Both the position numbers and the translations under genes were made by a program. A stretch of DNA of 64,000 nt from Sansalvadorimonas sp965221135 (GTDB lineage Bacteria > Pseudomonadota > Gammaproteobacteria > Pseudomonadales > Endozoicomonadaceae), in assembly GCA_965221135.1 (NCBI GenBank), contig CBDCRZ010000103.1, forward strand, positions 248,001-312,000, written 5' to 3'. The notes beneath the pieces are model-generated. The model saw only the letters and a list, made by a program, of their open reading frames with translations, was not told the DNA's origin and did no database searches. This document shows positions 37,601-46,076 of this stretch, piece after piece. Positions within the stretch are counted from its first letter, which is position 1. Each line of letters opens with the position of its first letter.

Positions 37601-37620
37601 TCTTACTTTCTATGCTTTCA

Positions 37621-39315
37621 CTATGTTTTCACTAAGCTTTCACTGTTCGCCTGCTCCTCGTCACGAAGAGCACGGCGAAGGATCTTGCCGACATTGGTCA
37701 CCGGCAGCTCGGTACGAAACTCTATCAGCTTCGGTACCTTATAGCCGGTAACATATTGGTGGAAATGGCTCTTGATATCATCACTGGTGAGTAAGGCATT
37801 TTTCGTCACTACGAAGGCCTTGATCTTCTCACCGGTTTTTTCACAGGGCACGCCGATAACAGCACACTGTTCAACATCCGGGTGATGGGCCAGCACCTCT
37901 TCCAGCTCATTAGGGTAAACATTAAAGCCGGAGACGCTGATCATATCTTTCTTACGATCAACAATACGAACGAAGCCGTCTTCGTCGAGTGTGGCAATAT
38001 CACCCGAGCTCAACCAGCCATCTTCGGTCAGGGTTGCGGCTGTTTCGACCGGACGCTGCCAGTAACCCTTCATCACCTGTGGCCCCTGTACGCAGAGTTC
38101 ACCGGCTTCACCGACAGGCAGTGTATTGCCTTCTTCATCTACCACCTTCAGAAGGGTTGACGGCAGTGGCATACCAATCGTACCCAGACGATTGTCTGTA
38201 ATCGGGTTCAAGGTCACCACTGGCGATGCCTCGGTCATACCATAGCCTTCGCTGATGGCACAGCCAGTCATTTTCTCCCAGCGCCGGGCTGTGTCCATTT
38301 GCAGAGCCATGCCGCCGGAGAGGGTGATTTTCATACGGCTGAAGTCCAGAGCTTTGAAATCCTGATTCTTCATCAAACCATTAAACAGGGTATTCAGGCC
38401 GACCATCATGGTAAACGGATATTTCTGCAGGTCTTTGACAAAACCATCGAGATCACGAGGGTTGGTGATCAGCAGGTTATGCATACCGGTGACCAGACCC
38501 ACCATGCAGTGCACGGTAAACGAGTAGATATGATACAGAGGCAGAGGAGCCACAATCAGTTCACCGCCAGTTGTTACATCATCCTTCACCATGGTACGGA
38601 TCTGCAGCATATTGGAGATAATATTTCCGTGGGTCAGCTCCGCCCCTTTTGGTACACCTGTCGTTCCACCGGTGTACTGCAAAACAGCCGTATCATTCAC
38701 ACTGCCCTGGTGACGCTTCACTGAGTGCCTGCTGCCTATGGCCAGAGTCTCATTAAACGACACCGCATGCGGCAGCTTATAAGCGGGCACCATTTTGCGC
38801 ACATAACGCACGACACTGTTAACAATAAAGCGTTTAACGGGTGGCAGCATATCACCCACTTCAGTCACAACCACATGCTTTACGCCGGTTTGGGGAAGCA
38901 CTTTTACGGCCAGATGAGCCATATTCGCCAGAACCACCAAAGCTTTGGCACCTGAGTCATTAAACTGGTGAATCATCTCCCTTTCGGTGTACAAAGGGTT
39001 GGTATTAACAATGATCAACCCGGCCTTCAGGGCACCGAACACAACGATAGGAAACTGATTCAGGTTAGGCAGTTGAACAGCAATACGGTCACCAGCCACC
39101 AAAGAGGTTTCCTGCTGCAGCCAGGCAGCAAAACGGTCGCTGAGCTGGTCCAGCTCACCGTAAGTAATGGTCTTGCCAAGATTTGAAAACGCTGGTTTGT
39201 GTTTGAACTTGTGGCAGGCCTCATCCAGCACATCCAGAATTGATGTGTAGGCGTGTTCACCAATGGTGGCTGCAATGCCCTGCGGATACTTGTCGGACCA
39301 AAAATTCCCGTTCAT
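37621..39315 (-). CDS. fadD: Long-chain fatty acid-CoA ligase FadD
   Basis: FadD activates imported long-chain fatty acids as acyl-CoA via acyl-AMP. The 564-residue product has the AMP-binding P-loop YTGGTTGVPKGAELTH (about 215-230), the YGMTEASPVV motif, GWLSSGDIATLDEDGFVRIVDRKKD and the C-terminal catalytic lysine in TNVGKILRRALRDEE. The start MNGNFWSDKYPQGI resembles Pseudomonas FadD. The next gene beyond the divergent promoter region encodes a MaoC-type hydratase, also in acyl-CoA metabolism. Confidence 0.94.
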   Translation of the reverse strand: MNGNFWSDKYPQGIAATIGEHAYTSILDVLDEACHKFKHKPAFSNLGKTITYGELDQLSDRFAAWLQQETSLVAGDRIAVQLPNLNQFPIVVFGALKAGLIIVNTNPLYTEREMIHQFNDSGAKALVVLANMAHLAVKVLPQTGVKHVVVTEVGDMLPPVKRFIVNSVVRYVRKMVPAYKLPHAVSFNETLAIGSRHSVKRHQGSVNDTAVLQYTGGTTGVPKGAELTHGNIISNMLQIRTMVKDDVTTGGELIVAPLPLYHIYSFTVHCMVGLVTGMHNLLITNPRDLDGFVKDLQKYPFTMMVGLNTLFNGLMKNQDFKALDFSRMKITLSGGMALQMDTARRWEKMTGCAISEGYGMTEASPVVTLNPITDNRLGTIGMPLPSTLLKVVDEEGNTLPVGEAGELCVQGPQVMKGYWQRPVETAATLTEDGWLSSGDIATLDEDGFVRIVDRKKDMISVSGFNVYPNELEEVLAHHPDVEQCAVIGVPCEKTGEKIKAFVVTKNALLTSDDIKSHFHQYVTGYKVPKLIEFRTELPVTNVGKILRRALRDEEQANSESLVKT

Positions 39316-39767
39316 GTTCGAACTCCTGACATAACGGACGCCCCCTGCCCCCTAAAAATGGGACCCAGAAGGATGTACTAACCAAAACGAAGATAGGATA
39401 TGTCATCCTCGGAGTCAGACATGCTCCGAGCAGATAATCTCTGCAACATTCTATGTATTAACACCGTCTGCCCATGGTAATACACGACAAAAGCAGAAAG
39501 CTGTGACCAGAGAAAGAATGCTCCAGAAACCACTGAAGACAGCCGCACAGAATAACAGCTCCTCCCCCTTTCAATCCAGCGAACCTGCAAGATTGTACGG
39601 ATTCCCGACCATCTGTCACCATAGCACCTGACAACATAACGGCCCTTCTCAACGGCGCCTTCAGAAGCAGCCCTCATCCCTATAGTCAGCCACATAGCCC
39701 GTCACATAGTCCGTCACATAGTCCGGCTTCAACAGACGACAGGGGAATCACAGCCCCGGCAGTCATG
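39316..39767. other. Divergent spacer between fadD and the MaoC-like gene
   Basis: About 450 bases without a credible gene. Minus-strand frames at 39378-39695 show no family resemblance or binding site. A short direct repeat (CATAGTCCGTCACATAGTCCG, around 39693-39724, written here in part as CACATAGTCCG) occurs near 39700. The promoter of fadD must lie in this stretch, but I see no clear match. Confidence 0.4.
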
Positions 39768-39796
39768 TTGACACCCTGACATTCGGATCGTATAAA
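39768..39796 (+). promoter_or_regulatory. Sigma-70 promoter of the MaoC-like gene
   Basis: TTGACA at 39768-39773 and TATAAA at 39791-39796 are separated by 17 bases, close to the ideal sigma-70 promoter. The start codon of the hydratase gene is about 90 bases downstream, giving a leader of roughly 80 bases. Confidence 0.8.
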
Positions 39797-39885
39797 AGCG
39801 CCTTTGCGCCAAACCGCACCGACAGCTATCGACAGTCAGCGGCCTGACTGCCCGGCTCGACCAAACACACAAACGAGGACACTCC

Positions 39886-40368
39886 GTGGCTACTCTGGTA
39901 AGCACACCCTTTAGCAAAATGCAGATTGGCGATACCGCCACCTTTGAAAGAACCCTGACAGAAAAAGACCTGGTGTTGTTTGCCACAGTATCTGGTGACC
40001 ATAACCCTGTACATCTCGACAAAGAGTACGCTGAGAACTCTGCGTTTGGTGAGCGTATCGCCCACGGCATGTGGACCGGCGCCCTGATATCCGCAGCTCT
40101 GGCCATGCATATGCCCGGCCCTGGTGGTATTTATCGTGGTCAGGAGCTGAAGTTTATGCAGCCCGCAAAGATAGGCGACACCCTAACGGTTAAACTGGAA
40201 GTACTGGAAAAGAATGAACGCACAAAACTGGCTGTTATCCAGACAAATGTCGTGAACCAACAGGGCAAGATGGTTGCCAAGGGCAAGGCGACTATCATTC
40301 CTAACCAGGAAGAGATCAGCATTGAATCTGCCGAACTTCCCGCCATCCACGTTGACGGGCTGGATTGA
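39886..40368 (+). CDS. MaoC-family (R)-specific enoyl-CoA hydratase, PhaJ-like
   Basis: A 160-residue hot-dog-fold hydratase. The hydratase-2 motif is intact: FATVSGDHNPVHLDKEYAE followed by FGERIAHGMWTGALIS, with the Asp-His catalytic pair in SGDHNPVH. PhaJ-type enzymes turn trans-2-enoyl-CoA into (R)-3-hydroxyacyl-CoA, feeding polyhydroxyalkanoate or other 3-hydroxyacyl pathways; no pha synthase is in this window, so the destination is open. The GTG at 39886 follows ACGAGGAC as binding site. Confidence 0.88.
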   Translation: MATLVSTPFSKMQIGDTATFERTLTEKDLVLFATVSGDHNPVHLDKEYAENSAFGERIAHGMWTGALISAALAMHMPGPGGIYRGQELKFMQPAKIGDTLTVKLEVLEKNERTKLAVIQTNVVNQQGKMVAKGKATIIPNQEEISIESAELPAIHVDGLD

Positions 40369-40537
40369 TCCGGCCTCTCGCCCCATGAACAGCAATACCC
40401 CCAATGGATCAGCATCCAGCGGGGGGATGCTCTAACAAAAAAGAACAACAAGCTCTCAACCAGAAAGGCAAACCTGAAGAAATCGACTAGTTTTATTCTG
40501 TCAATTTTAATCTGGTAACTCTACGGAGGGTTTACCT

Positions 40538-40987
40538 ATGCGCTCTATATGGGTTCTCGTGGCTGACAACAGTCAGGCCAGCATGTATCAGTTCCGACCT
40601 AACCAGCACAGCCTCCATCTTCTCGACAGCATTCACCATGAACAGGAGCGATGGCACACGGGCGACTTTATTACTGACAAACCCGGGTACTCAACTCGAC
40701 CCAGCACCACCAATAACATGGCGGACCGGGAATCAGGTACCGCTGACCGCTCCCCCAAAGCCACTGAAAAAGCCCGTTTCACCCAAACCATTGCGAAAGC
40801 GATTAACCATGCTTACAGCACCAACAGCTTTGAGTCCTTACAGGTATGCGCGCCTCCCGGGTTTATGGGAGCTCTGCTTCCAAAGTTGAAAAAAAGTGTG
40901 CCACTGAAACACAAGGTCACCAAAGACCTGACCATGGCTGATAGCGAACAGATTATGAGTCACCTCAGCCCTCTGACGCTTGGGTAA
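40538..40987 (+). CDS. Host-attachment-family protein (AtsE-like)
   Basis: A 149-residue protein of the family called host attachment protein after Agrobacterium, with the typical opening WVLVADNSQASMYQF and the later CAPPGFMGALLPKL and VTKDLTMADSEQIMSHL. The fold is related to archaeal release-factor-like domains, and the biochemical role is not established. A strong GGAGGG site (40524-40529) precedes the ATG. No signal peptide is present, so a direct surface role is doubtful despite the family name. Confidence 0.82.
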   Translation: MRSIWVLVADNSQASMYQFRPNQHSLHLLDSIHHEQERWHTGDFITDKPGYSTRPSTTNNMADRESGTADRSPKATEKARFTQTIAKAINHAYSTNSFESLQVCAPPGFMGALLPKLKKSVPLKHKVTKDLTMADSEQIMSHLSPLTLG

Positions 40988-41041
40988 ACTCATTAGCGCC
41001 TCTCGACGCATAACCTGCATATTAGAGGCGCACACAATCAA

Positions 41042-41617
41042 TCACTGTGAAGGAGTCCATTGTTCTCGGGAGAGCTTATACAGACAATGTTTTCGCAGCC
41101 TGTGTCCATCAGGAAAAGAAGGGTGATGAAATCCACCTTCATAAACCATACCCAGACGCTTCATCACCGCTGTCGACTTATCATTCTCTTCAACAGCAAA
41201 AGAAACAATGCTACCAAGCTCCAACTGATCAAAACCCACGGATAGAGCAGCCTGAGCTGCTTCTGTCGCATAACCCTGCCCCCAGCAGGATGACGACAGC
41301 CGCCAGCCAATCTCAACAGCTGGTGCAAAAGGCATGTCATCCGAGACGATATGCAAACCAACAAACCCGACAAACCGGCCAGAATCTTTTTCTTCAACAG
41401 CCCAGAAGCCCCATCCCCGCTCAGCAATCAATGACTGTGCGTAACGAGCCTTTTGATGGCTCTCAGATACAGACAATACAGAGGGAAAGAACGCCATAAC
41501 CTGAGGATCAGCACACATCACTGCGAACGACTGAAAATCACTCTCCTGCCACTGACGTAGAATCAACCTTGATGTTTCAACTTCAATCACAGACTTTTTA
41601 GCCGGCATCGTTTCCAT
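41042..41617 (-). CDS. GNAT-family N-acetyltransferase (RimJ/RimL type)
   Basis: A 191-residue acetyltransferase with the RimJ/RimL opening VETSRLILRQWQESDFQSFA, acetyl-CoA site region EIGWRLSSSCWGQGYATEAAQAAL (motif A, about 115-140, given in part as WGQGYATEA) and the KRLGMVYEGGFHHP end typical of this group. Substrate unknown. Its start overlaps the hxlR-type gene by 20 bases; a second ATG at 41608 is possible. The two form one transcript. Confidence 0.86.
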   Translation of the reverse strand: METMPAKKSVIEVETSRLILRQWQESDFQSFAVMCADPQVMAFFPSVLSVSESHQKARYAQSLIAERGWGFWAVEEKDSGRFVGFVGLHIVSDDMPFAPAVEIGWRLSSSCWGQGYATEAAQAALSVGFDQLELGSIVSFAVEENDKSTAVMKRLGMVYEGGFHHPSFPDGHRLRKHCLYKLSREQWTPSQ

Positions 41618-41948
41618 TATCTATTTCGTCCTGCAAAGCTTCCAACGCGTCTAAAATACGCACAAACTTCTTACCAAAATCCGTCACCCGATACTCAACA
41701 CGCGGAGGAATTTCATTAAATTCCTGTCGTTCAAGAATGCCAAACTGCACATTCCGTTTCAGGCAGTCATTAAGCACCTTGGTGGTCAAACCATCCACAC
41801 TGCGTACCATGCTGCCAGGGCGATTAATGCCTTCAGACAACAACTGATAAACCGTTAGCGACCACTTGCAGCCATAAATCGTCTCCACCATCCGCGCGCT
41901 CTCACGGGGCACCAACTTTCTCACAAAATATTTTTCTTTTGTATTCAT
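41598..41948 (-). CDS. HxlR-family transcriptional regulator
   Basis: A 116-residue winged-helix regulator with HxlR hallmarks: IYGCKWSLTVYQLLSEG, RPGSMVRSVDGLTTKVLNDCLKRN as recognition region (about 42-65) and PPRVEYRVTDFGKKF in the wing. The CKW cysteine in the first helix is the one that senses aldehydes or quinones in some members. It is divergent from the SDR gene at 42095, with 146 bases between, so it probably controls that gene and its own operon. Confidence 0.88.
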   Translation of the reverse strand: MNTKEKYFVRKLVPRESARMVETIYGCKWSLTVYQLLSEGINRPGSMVRSVDGLTTKVLNDCLKRNVQFGILERQEFNEIPPRVEYRVTDFGKKFVRILDALEALQDEIDNGNDAG

Positions 41949-42094
41949 AAAGATGCACCAGAAAGTGCCTACCCCACTGAATTGTGCCGACTGTTTCTCT
42001 GCCAGCCATCTTACTAAATTTCACACAGCTCTTAACCAATGAAATTTTTAACAAAAGCAACGTTGAAAAGCATCCACAATAGAGAGAACCCAAC

Positions 42095-42874
42095 ATGAAC
42101 AACAAGATAGAACAGCGCGCACTGGTTATTGGTGGCTCCAGCGGTATGGGTCTGGCAACAGCCAAACAGCTGTTAAGTAAAGGTATTCCTACAACCATTG
42201 TGGGGCGATCAGAAGAGAAGCTGGAAGCGATTCAAGATGAACTGGAAAACCCTGGGCCAGCCCCTGGCAGCATAAAACTCTACCAGGCCGATCTCTACAA
42301 CCAGAAAGATGTCCAAAACTTAATCACAGCCATTGATAATCAGGAAAACCATTACAAATACATGGTCAATGCCGCAGGGTACTTCAATCCAACGCCATTC
42401 CTCGAACATCAGCCTGGTGACTACGACACTTATATGGACTTGAACCGCGCTACTTTCTTTATCTCACAGGCAACTGCTCGCAATATGATCAAACACGGTG
42501 GCGGTGCCATCGTTCATATCGGTTCCATGTGGGCCAGGCAGGCAATCAAAGCAACACCATCATCCGCCTACTCCATGGCCAAAGCGGGGCTTCATGCGCT
42601 GACCCAGCATATGGCCATGGAACTGGCCGATATGAAGATACGAGTGAACGCCGTCTCACCCGCCGTTGTAAAAACACCCATCTACAAAGCTTTTATATCA
42701 GACAGTGAGTATGAAGAAGCTATGATGTCCTTTAATGAATTCCACCCTATAGGCCGTATTGGAACATCTGAAGACGTAGCTAACGCTATCATGTACCTGC
42801 TCTCTGATAAGGCTAACTGGATCACCGGTACCGTGCTGGATGTAGATGGTGGTGTGATGGGAGGTCGAAACTAA
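42095..42874 (+). CDS. SDR-family NAD(P)-dependent oxidoreductase
   Basis: A 259-residue short-chain dehydrogenase with dinucleotide motif VIGGSSGMGLATA (about 10-22), NAAG in MVNAAGYFNP, catalytic serine in HIGSMWARQ and YSMAKAG with the Tyr-Lys pair (about 150-156). Classical family C-terminus ITGTVLDVDGGVMGGRN. Adjacent HxlR regulator suggests induction by a reactive carbonyl or quinone compound, which is inference. A damaged 3' copy of a close relative lies at 44710-44852. Confidence 0.9.
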   Translation: MNNKIEQRALVIGGSSGMGLATAKQLLSKGIPTTIVGRSEEKLEAIQDELENPGPAPGSIKLYQADLYNQKDVQNLITAIDNQENHYKYMVNAAGYFNPTPFLEHQPGDYDTYMDLNRATFFISQATARNMIKHGGGAIVHIGSMWARQAIKATPSSAYSMAKAGLHALTQHMAMELADMKIRVNAVSPAVVKTPIYKAFISDSEYEEAMMSFNEFHPIGRIGTSEDVANAIMYLLSDKANWITGTVLDVDGGVMGGRN

Positions 42875-43341
42875 AACATCATCGCATGTTACTTTCCAGG
42901 AAGGTTGTACGACAGCTAAGTGCCCGGCCATGCGGAAACAACTATTTCTGGCCAATAAACAGGTTGCCCAGCCGGGTGGCAGCGCAGGGAGCATAGCCCG
43001 CCATGTGACTGGAGCTGCGGCACGGCTGAGCAACCTGGAGACTGAGTCAGAAAGAGTTGTTTTCATGTGACCGGGTACTTAAGCGCAGCGTCCTCAGCAG
43101 GCTGCTTTCGGGTGAATTATGAAACCGCCGCTCACGAGACTATTGCTTCATTCAGCATGTCCGTTTTTTTCGGTGCAAGAAGCTGACGAGTAAACGGATA
43201 TAAACGGCGTCGATACAACCATCGAACCCCGGTCCAGGAACAGGCACTACAGGCTTCGTGTCTGGCAGGCTCGACCAGACTGCCTGTGTGCTGTTTCTAA
43301 AAAGGCCTGTTCTTTCTGCCCTCTCGCCTGTGAGGTTATGA
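42875..43341. other. Gene-free accessory stretch
   Basis: About 470 bases with no recognised gene. A plus frame from about 42890 to 43068 is open for roughly 57 codons but has no plausible start or family. The inverted pair GTCTGG...CCAGAC near 43260-43279 is too short to interpret. It looks like decayed sequence, as does much of 44.3-45.2 kb. Confidence 0.4.
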
Positions 43342-44025
43342 ATGAGAATTATTCTGTTCGCTCTGCTGCTATCCTTTGGATCTTTATCTTGTGCCGACTT
43401 GACAGATACCATCGCCTATATCCGTGGACTTATCGACGATGGGAAAAAAGTCGGACTGTTGTTCATCGATATGCAGACCGACTTCACTATGGAAAGGTTT
43501 GAATTTCCAGAAGCTGAGCAAGTCATTTTTGATCTTGCAACACTGGCTGAACATTTTGCCGGTCAGGAAAATGTTATCTTTGTTGATGTCAATTATGCAG
43601 GCAGAGGGTCAACAATTTCTCATCTTCAGCGGCAGTTAAAACGCAGTAAAACATACAGGCTGTCGATTAAAGACGGAGACAGTGCTTTTGAAGTTATACC
43701 ACCCAATACAGAACACTATGACGATGAGAAGGTTATGGACAATCTGGTTGAATTCTTAAAAGCCAAAGAAGTCACTGATGTGATCCCACTCGGCTGTTTT
43801 GACGGTGCCTGTGTGCTCAGTACAGCCAAAGAAGCCGCAGAGAAAGGTTTCGATGTAGCTGTTGACCGGGGCATGAATGTGAAAGTGAGCAGAACCAGTA
43901 TCGACAGGTTCGAGTCCCGAGAGAAGTATTTTGAGTATTTAAAAGGACTATGGGACCAGGTATTCAGTAGCCATACGCGCATCAAGCCCGTGCCCGATGT
44001 ATCGGAAAGTTATTGTCATCTGTGA
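43342..44025 (+). CDS. Exported isochorismatase-like cysteine hydrolase
   Basis: A 227-residue member of the isochorismatase-like hydrolase fold. An N-terminal signal peptide (MRIILFALLLSFGSLSCAD) precedes the domain; the cysteine is not in a good lipobox, so it is more likely secreted than lipidated. LLFIDMQTDFT holds the first catalytic aspartate and GCFDGACVLSTAKEA the nucleophilic cysteine region. Related enzymes hydrolyse amides such as nicotinamide or N-carbamoyl compounds; periplasmic versions are less usual. Substrate unknown. Confidence 0.75.
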   Translation: MRIILFALLLSFGSLSCADLTDTIAYIRGLIDDGKKVGLLFIDMQTDFTMERFEFPEAEQVIFDLATLAEHFAGQENVIFVDVNYAGRGSTISHLQRQLKRSKTYRLSIKDGDSAFEVIPPNTEHYDDEKVMDNLVEFLKAKEVTDVIPLGCFDGACVLSTAKEAAEKGFDVAVDRGMNVKVSRTSIDRFESREKYFEYLKGLWDQVFSSHTRIKPVPDVSESYCHL

Positions 44026-44093
44026 TATTACTACCTCATCAAAAAGCAAAGTTTCAAGTACCGGAAATGCAGCCCTTTTCCGGCACCGGCACA

Positions 44094-44345
44094 TCAACTC
44101 ATTACAGATTTTTTACTGAACTGACTCTCAACACCCTGCAAAACCATTCGGGAATCCTCAGAAAGCGTCTCCTGCTCTTCGTGATAATACGCCAGAATAT
44201 CCTGCTTCATCGGGCGCGCCCAGAACTTGATGGTATGTTCGGCGACAACTTCGGCATTGCGCTCAGATGAACCGTGGTGTGTGTTGTTATCGGCAATCTG
44301 ATGCATCATGGCGATCAGGCGCTCGCACTGAGTTTTATGAATCAT
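44094..44345 (-). CDS. Formate dehydrogenase delta subunit-like protein (FdsD), orphan
   Basis: An 83-residue protein whose layout matches the FdsD family: LIAMMHQIADNNTHH at the start, EVVAEHTIKFWARPMKQDILAY in the middle (seen as AEHTIKFWARPMKQDIL). FdsD is a small subunit of soluble NAD-dependent formate dehydrogenase, normally last in fdsGBACD. None of the other fds genes is in this window. Binding site before the ATG is weak. It may be a relic or may act with a dehydrogenase elsewhere. Confidence 0.65.
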   Translation of the reverse strand: MIHKTQCERLIAMMHQIADNNTHHGSSERNAEVVAEHTIKFWARPMKQDILAYYHEEQETLSEDSRMVLQGVESQFSKKSVMS

Positions 44346-44709
44346 AGTGTTATCCGGAAGACTGCCTTAACTGGCAGACGCACTCTCTGGCCGCTTTTTC
44401 AAAAAGCGCTGTTGCTGCCAACGGGCTTGCCGGACAGCCCTAATACCAAGCTCTTCAACTAGTCTCCCTTCAGGGCAACGCTAACTATGCCCCGACTCAT
44501 GACCAGCCCTCACCCTCGACGGGGTCTTCAAGCAGAGCCCTCGACTGTTGCCGACATTGCTCAGCAAACCCTTCTTTCCGGGAGCATCTATTGACATAAC
44601 CTTGCTTCCTGATCCATTCATACAAAGCGTTACATGTATCACTAACATTCTTTATCAGCTTGTCAAATTCAGACCTTCCCTATCAGATAAAATTCGTTTG
44701 CCTTTCCCA
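44346..44709. other. Degenerate stretch between fdsD-like gene and SDR fragment
   Basis: No intact gene. On the minus strand a ~38-codon frame ends just before fdsD (reading ELGIRAVRQARWQQQRF then a basic end), preceded by a stop; it may be the tail of a lost gene. Short plus frames at 44274-44462 and 44548-44757 show no family. Confidence 0.35.
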
Positions 44710-44852
44710 CAGGCTGGTTCCCACCCGCTGGCCGTATTGGCACACCAGAAGATATAGCCAGTGCCATTATGTATTTATTATCAGACGAGGCCAGCCAGGT
44801 GACAGGAACAGTACTGGATGTAGATGGTGGCGTGAGGGCAGGCCGAAACTAA
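44710..44852 (+). pseudogene. 3' fragment of a second SDR gene
   Basis: From 44730 the frame reads GRIGTPEDIASAIMYLL and ends VTGTVLDVDGG, VRAGRN, stop at 44850. This matches the last 40 residues of the intact SDR (GRIGTSEDVANAIMYLL ... GTVLDVDGGVMGGRN). The similarity reaches about 20 bases further upstream, with a frame change, and a few bases past the stop. The rest of the gene is absent. Confidence 0.85.
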
Positions 44853-45256
44853 AACGGCGTCGTACATTAGATTATAAAACGGTTACTCACGACACCCTCC
44901 GGTCACTGGAATGCTCCGGTGACCTCTCCTTTCAAAGATGACAAACCTGACACATAAAATTCCATAAAAGCCAAAAGCAGGGCGAAAAAATACACTCCCT
45001 TGGTATTAAAATCACAACTCCGTCACAACTTATTGATCAAACCTGACAACAAAGGCAGAGTTTGCCGCACGGCATAATGGAATACCGGAGTGAAAGGCAG
45101 GTTGCAGATATAAGCCTCCTGCCATATACGAGAGCAATAGCAAAATAAAACAAAACACGCTGCTGTTTCATATAGGCACGCCTTTATTAAGACTCTTCGT
45201 ACCAGCGAAGAGAGGGGTTCTCTCGTACCCACAAATCAATAAAGCGCACAATGACG
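44853..45256. other. Leader region of the capsule export operon
   Basis: About 400 bases without a gene, ending in the ops element. The promoter of the kps operon should lie here. A minus-strand 69-codon frame at 45023-45232 has no support. Confidence 0.45.
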
Positions 45257-45269
45257 GGCGGTAGCGTAC
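45257..45269 (+). promoter_or_regulatory. ops element (JUMPStart core) for RfaH
   Basis: GGCGGTAGCGTAC matches the ops core GGCGGTAGCGTG/C of JUMPStart sequences, which pause RNA polymerase and recruit the antiterminator RfaH at long capsule, O-antigen and toxin operons. It lies 27 bases ahead of the kpsM start codon, in the transcribed strand sense and at the start of the capsule locus, just as in group 2 capsule loci of E. coli. Confidence 0.85.
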
Positions 45270-45296
45270 CTAAAGCCCTTTCCTGCAGTAAATTCA

Positions 45297-46076
45297 ATGC
45301 AAAAAAGAACGTCACTACAGATTCAGGTAGCGGTTATTCATACGCTTTTTATCCGGGAGTTAAAAACGCGGTTTGGCACCTATAAACTAGGTTACATCTG
45401 GGCAGTTCTTGAGCCACTCTTACAAATATTGTTCTTTATGGCTCTATTTTCATTTATGGACCGATCCTCCGTAGGTGGACTGGAACTTCCCATTTTTCTA
45501 GCGACCGGCATTGCCCCGTTTTTATATTTTAATAAGGTTATTTCTCAATGCATGGGAGCAATATCTGGTAATAGAAGCCTGCTCATCTATCGTCAAATCA
45601 GAGCTTTTGATACGTTCCTTGTAACCCGTTTCTTCTTGAAATGTTGTAGCCATTTTCACAATCAGCCTGTTTATACTGGGCGCATGGCATATAGGCTACG
45701 AAGTTAAAATTGCTAACAGCTTTATATTTATTGAAGCCTTTCATCCTTCTGAGCCTTTTCTCATTTGGTAGGACTAACACTCGGCGTGGTCAATACACTC
45801 TACCCTGAACCAGGCAAATTCATCCCTGCCATACTGCGTCCACTTATGTTTATTTCAGGCACCTACTTTTCAATCAATGAAATGCCGGTAGCAACCCATG
45901 ACTTTCTATTATGGAACCCGTTATTACATACCTTTGAGTTTATGAGATCTGCATTTTCCGAGTCTTATAACACCACCCTGGTCAGCAGAAAATATCTGGC
46001 ACTCAGCACCCTCGTCGCCTTGACCCTGGGTATGCTCATGTTTCGCGCTAACTGGAGACGGATGCTGCGTATATGA
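45297..46076 (+). pseudogene. kpsM: kpsM: capsule ABC exporter permease, frameshifted
   Basis: Joined over three frames the product is a KpsM/CtrC-type permease of about 260 residues: TLFIRELKTRFGTYKLGYIWAVLEP at the start (seen as FIRELKTRFGTYKLGYIW), ATGIAPFLYFNKV, NRSLLIYRQIRAFDTF, then ISLFILGAWHIGYEVKIA in a second frame, ILLSLFSFG in a third, and VGLTLGVVNTLYPEPGKF to the end WRRMLRI. Frame changes fall near 45640, 45742 and 45765. KpsM would form the inner-membrane channel for lipid-linked capsule. Its end overlaps kpsT by four bases. Sequencing error is possible, but the lesions cluster in this operon only. Confidence 0.88.

Noticed and set aside
39378..39695. 105-codon minus-strand frame between fadD and the hydratase gene
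   Set aside because: No binding site, no family and composition unlike neighbouring genes.
40411..40431. Short hairpin AGCATCC/GGATGCT after the hydratase gene as a terminator
   Set aside because: The stem has only seven pairs and no T run follows on the plus strand.
40996..41031. Inverted repeat GCGCCTCT/AGAGGCGC after the host-attachment-family gene as a terminator
   Set aside because: The 20-base loop and lack of a T run make it a poor rho-independent terminator, although it might reduce read-through between convergent genes.
45023..45232. 69-codon minus-strand frame in the kps leader
   Set aside because: It lies antisense in a leader that ends in an ops element and has no family resemblance.
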